DNA of 64,000 bases from Manduca sexta. Taxonomy: Eukaryota; Arthropoda; Insecta; Lepidoptera; Sphingidae. Of this stretch, positions 63,812 to 64,000 are shown in pieces. The notes under the pieces were generated by a model. That model had not been told where the DNA came from. It made no database searches and saw only the letters and a program-made list of their open reading frames with translations. The position numbers and the translations under genes are program-made. Location of the stretch: positions 2,592,913-2,656,912 of the forward strand of contig NC_051131.1 of the NCBI RefSeq assembly GCF_014839805.1, given 5' to 3'. Every line of letters starts with the position of its first letter. The first letter of the stretch is position 1.

Positions 63812-64000
63812 GTCAGTACTACATACTGCTCACCGCTTACATGCTGAGCGCCACATTGCCATTGTTAGGTCAAAGTCAGCATACGAGTCTATTCACCACG
63901 CATAGTAGGTAAGTATTACTGATCGAACATGGAGTGCATCGCATCCCTTTTTGTGGCTTTCATTCATCTATATAATATGTATTATTAAAATAAAACTGTA
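63812..64000 (+). other. Start of aquaporin gene intron 4 (runs off the window)
   Basis: Sequence after the donor GTCAGT does not continue the expected TM6 motif. A later TTAG at about 63,870 is followed by a frame unlike any aquaporin C-terminus. The last coding exon is therefore taken to lie beyond 64,000. Confidence 0.7.

Noticed and set aside
63870..63910. Possible last aquaporin exon after TTAG at 63,870
   Set aside because: The resulting frame lacks the expected TM6 motif after HHW and soon stops; the true exon is taken to be outside the window.
1..64000. CRISPR arrays, operons, riboswitches, rRNA genes or integrated viral genes
   Set aside because: None seen; the gene structure and repeats are those of an insect nuclear genome, and the only reverse transcriptase is from a non-LTR retrotransposon.

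Overview
The window looks like nuclear DNA of a moth or butterfly (Lepidoptera). It is AT-rich and mostly non-coding. The genes have insect-type short introns, and the repeats (tRNA-derived SINEs, a CR1/Jockey-like LINE remnant, foldback MITEs) resemble those common in lepidopteran genomes. There is no operon structure, CRISPR array, plasmid feature or phage feature. The species cannot be named from the sequence alone.

Layout. (1) Positions 1 to about 43.7 kb form a gene desert with no supportable protein-coding exon. The AT-rich background is interrupted by about forty short GC/CpG-rich islands, many with GATA-type motifs (TGATAA/TTATCA). One 13-mer, GTGACGCTGATAA, occurs exactly three times between 11.9 and 20.8 kb. 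At the right edge of this domain, on the minus strand at 43,302-43,388, lies the precursor hairpin of miR-8 (miR-200 family), with both arms recognisable. It is the key gene of the first 50 kb, and the islands look like its regulatory landscape or part of its primary transcript. (2) From about 43.8 to 55.2 kb the GC islands stop and transposon debris dominates: SINEs, a 5'-truncated CR1/Jockey-type LINE (minus strand, 48.53-50.43 kb), a 266-bp hAT-type MITE with an exact 8-bp target duplication, a diverged tandem repeat, and a 357-bp foldback element between two TTAA sites. (3) From 55.4 to 59.35 kb is a complete seven-exon gene for BAP60/SMARCD, the SWIB-domain subunit of the Brahma (SWI/SNF) chromatin remodelling complex (531 aa). 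(4) From 59.9 kb to the window end is the 5' part of an aquaporin-family gene. Its selectivity-filter residues (Ala, Ser, Ala, Arg) fit the insect entomoglyceroporin (Eglp) class, and both NPA boxes are altered (NPT and NPV). Its final exon(s) lie outside the window.

The genes show no obvious common pathway: a conserved regulatory microRNA, a housekeeping chromatin subunit and a tissue-specific membrane channel. BAP60 and the aquaporin gene are head-to-tail on the plus strand, about 0.58 kb apart between coding ends. Exon boundaries come from splice sites, phase and protein similarity, without transcript data. Edges of repeats are approximate unless a target duplication is stated.
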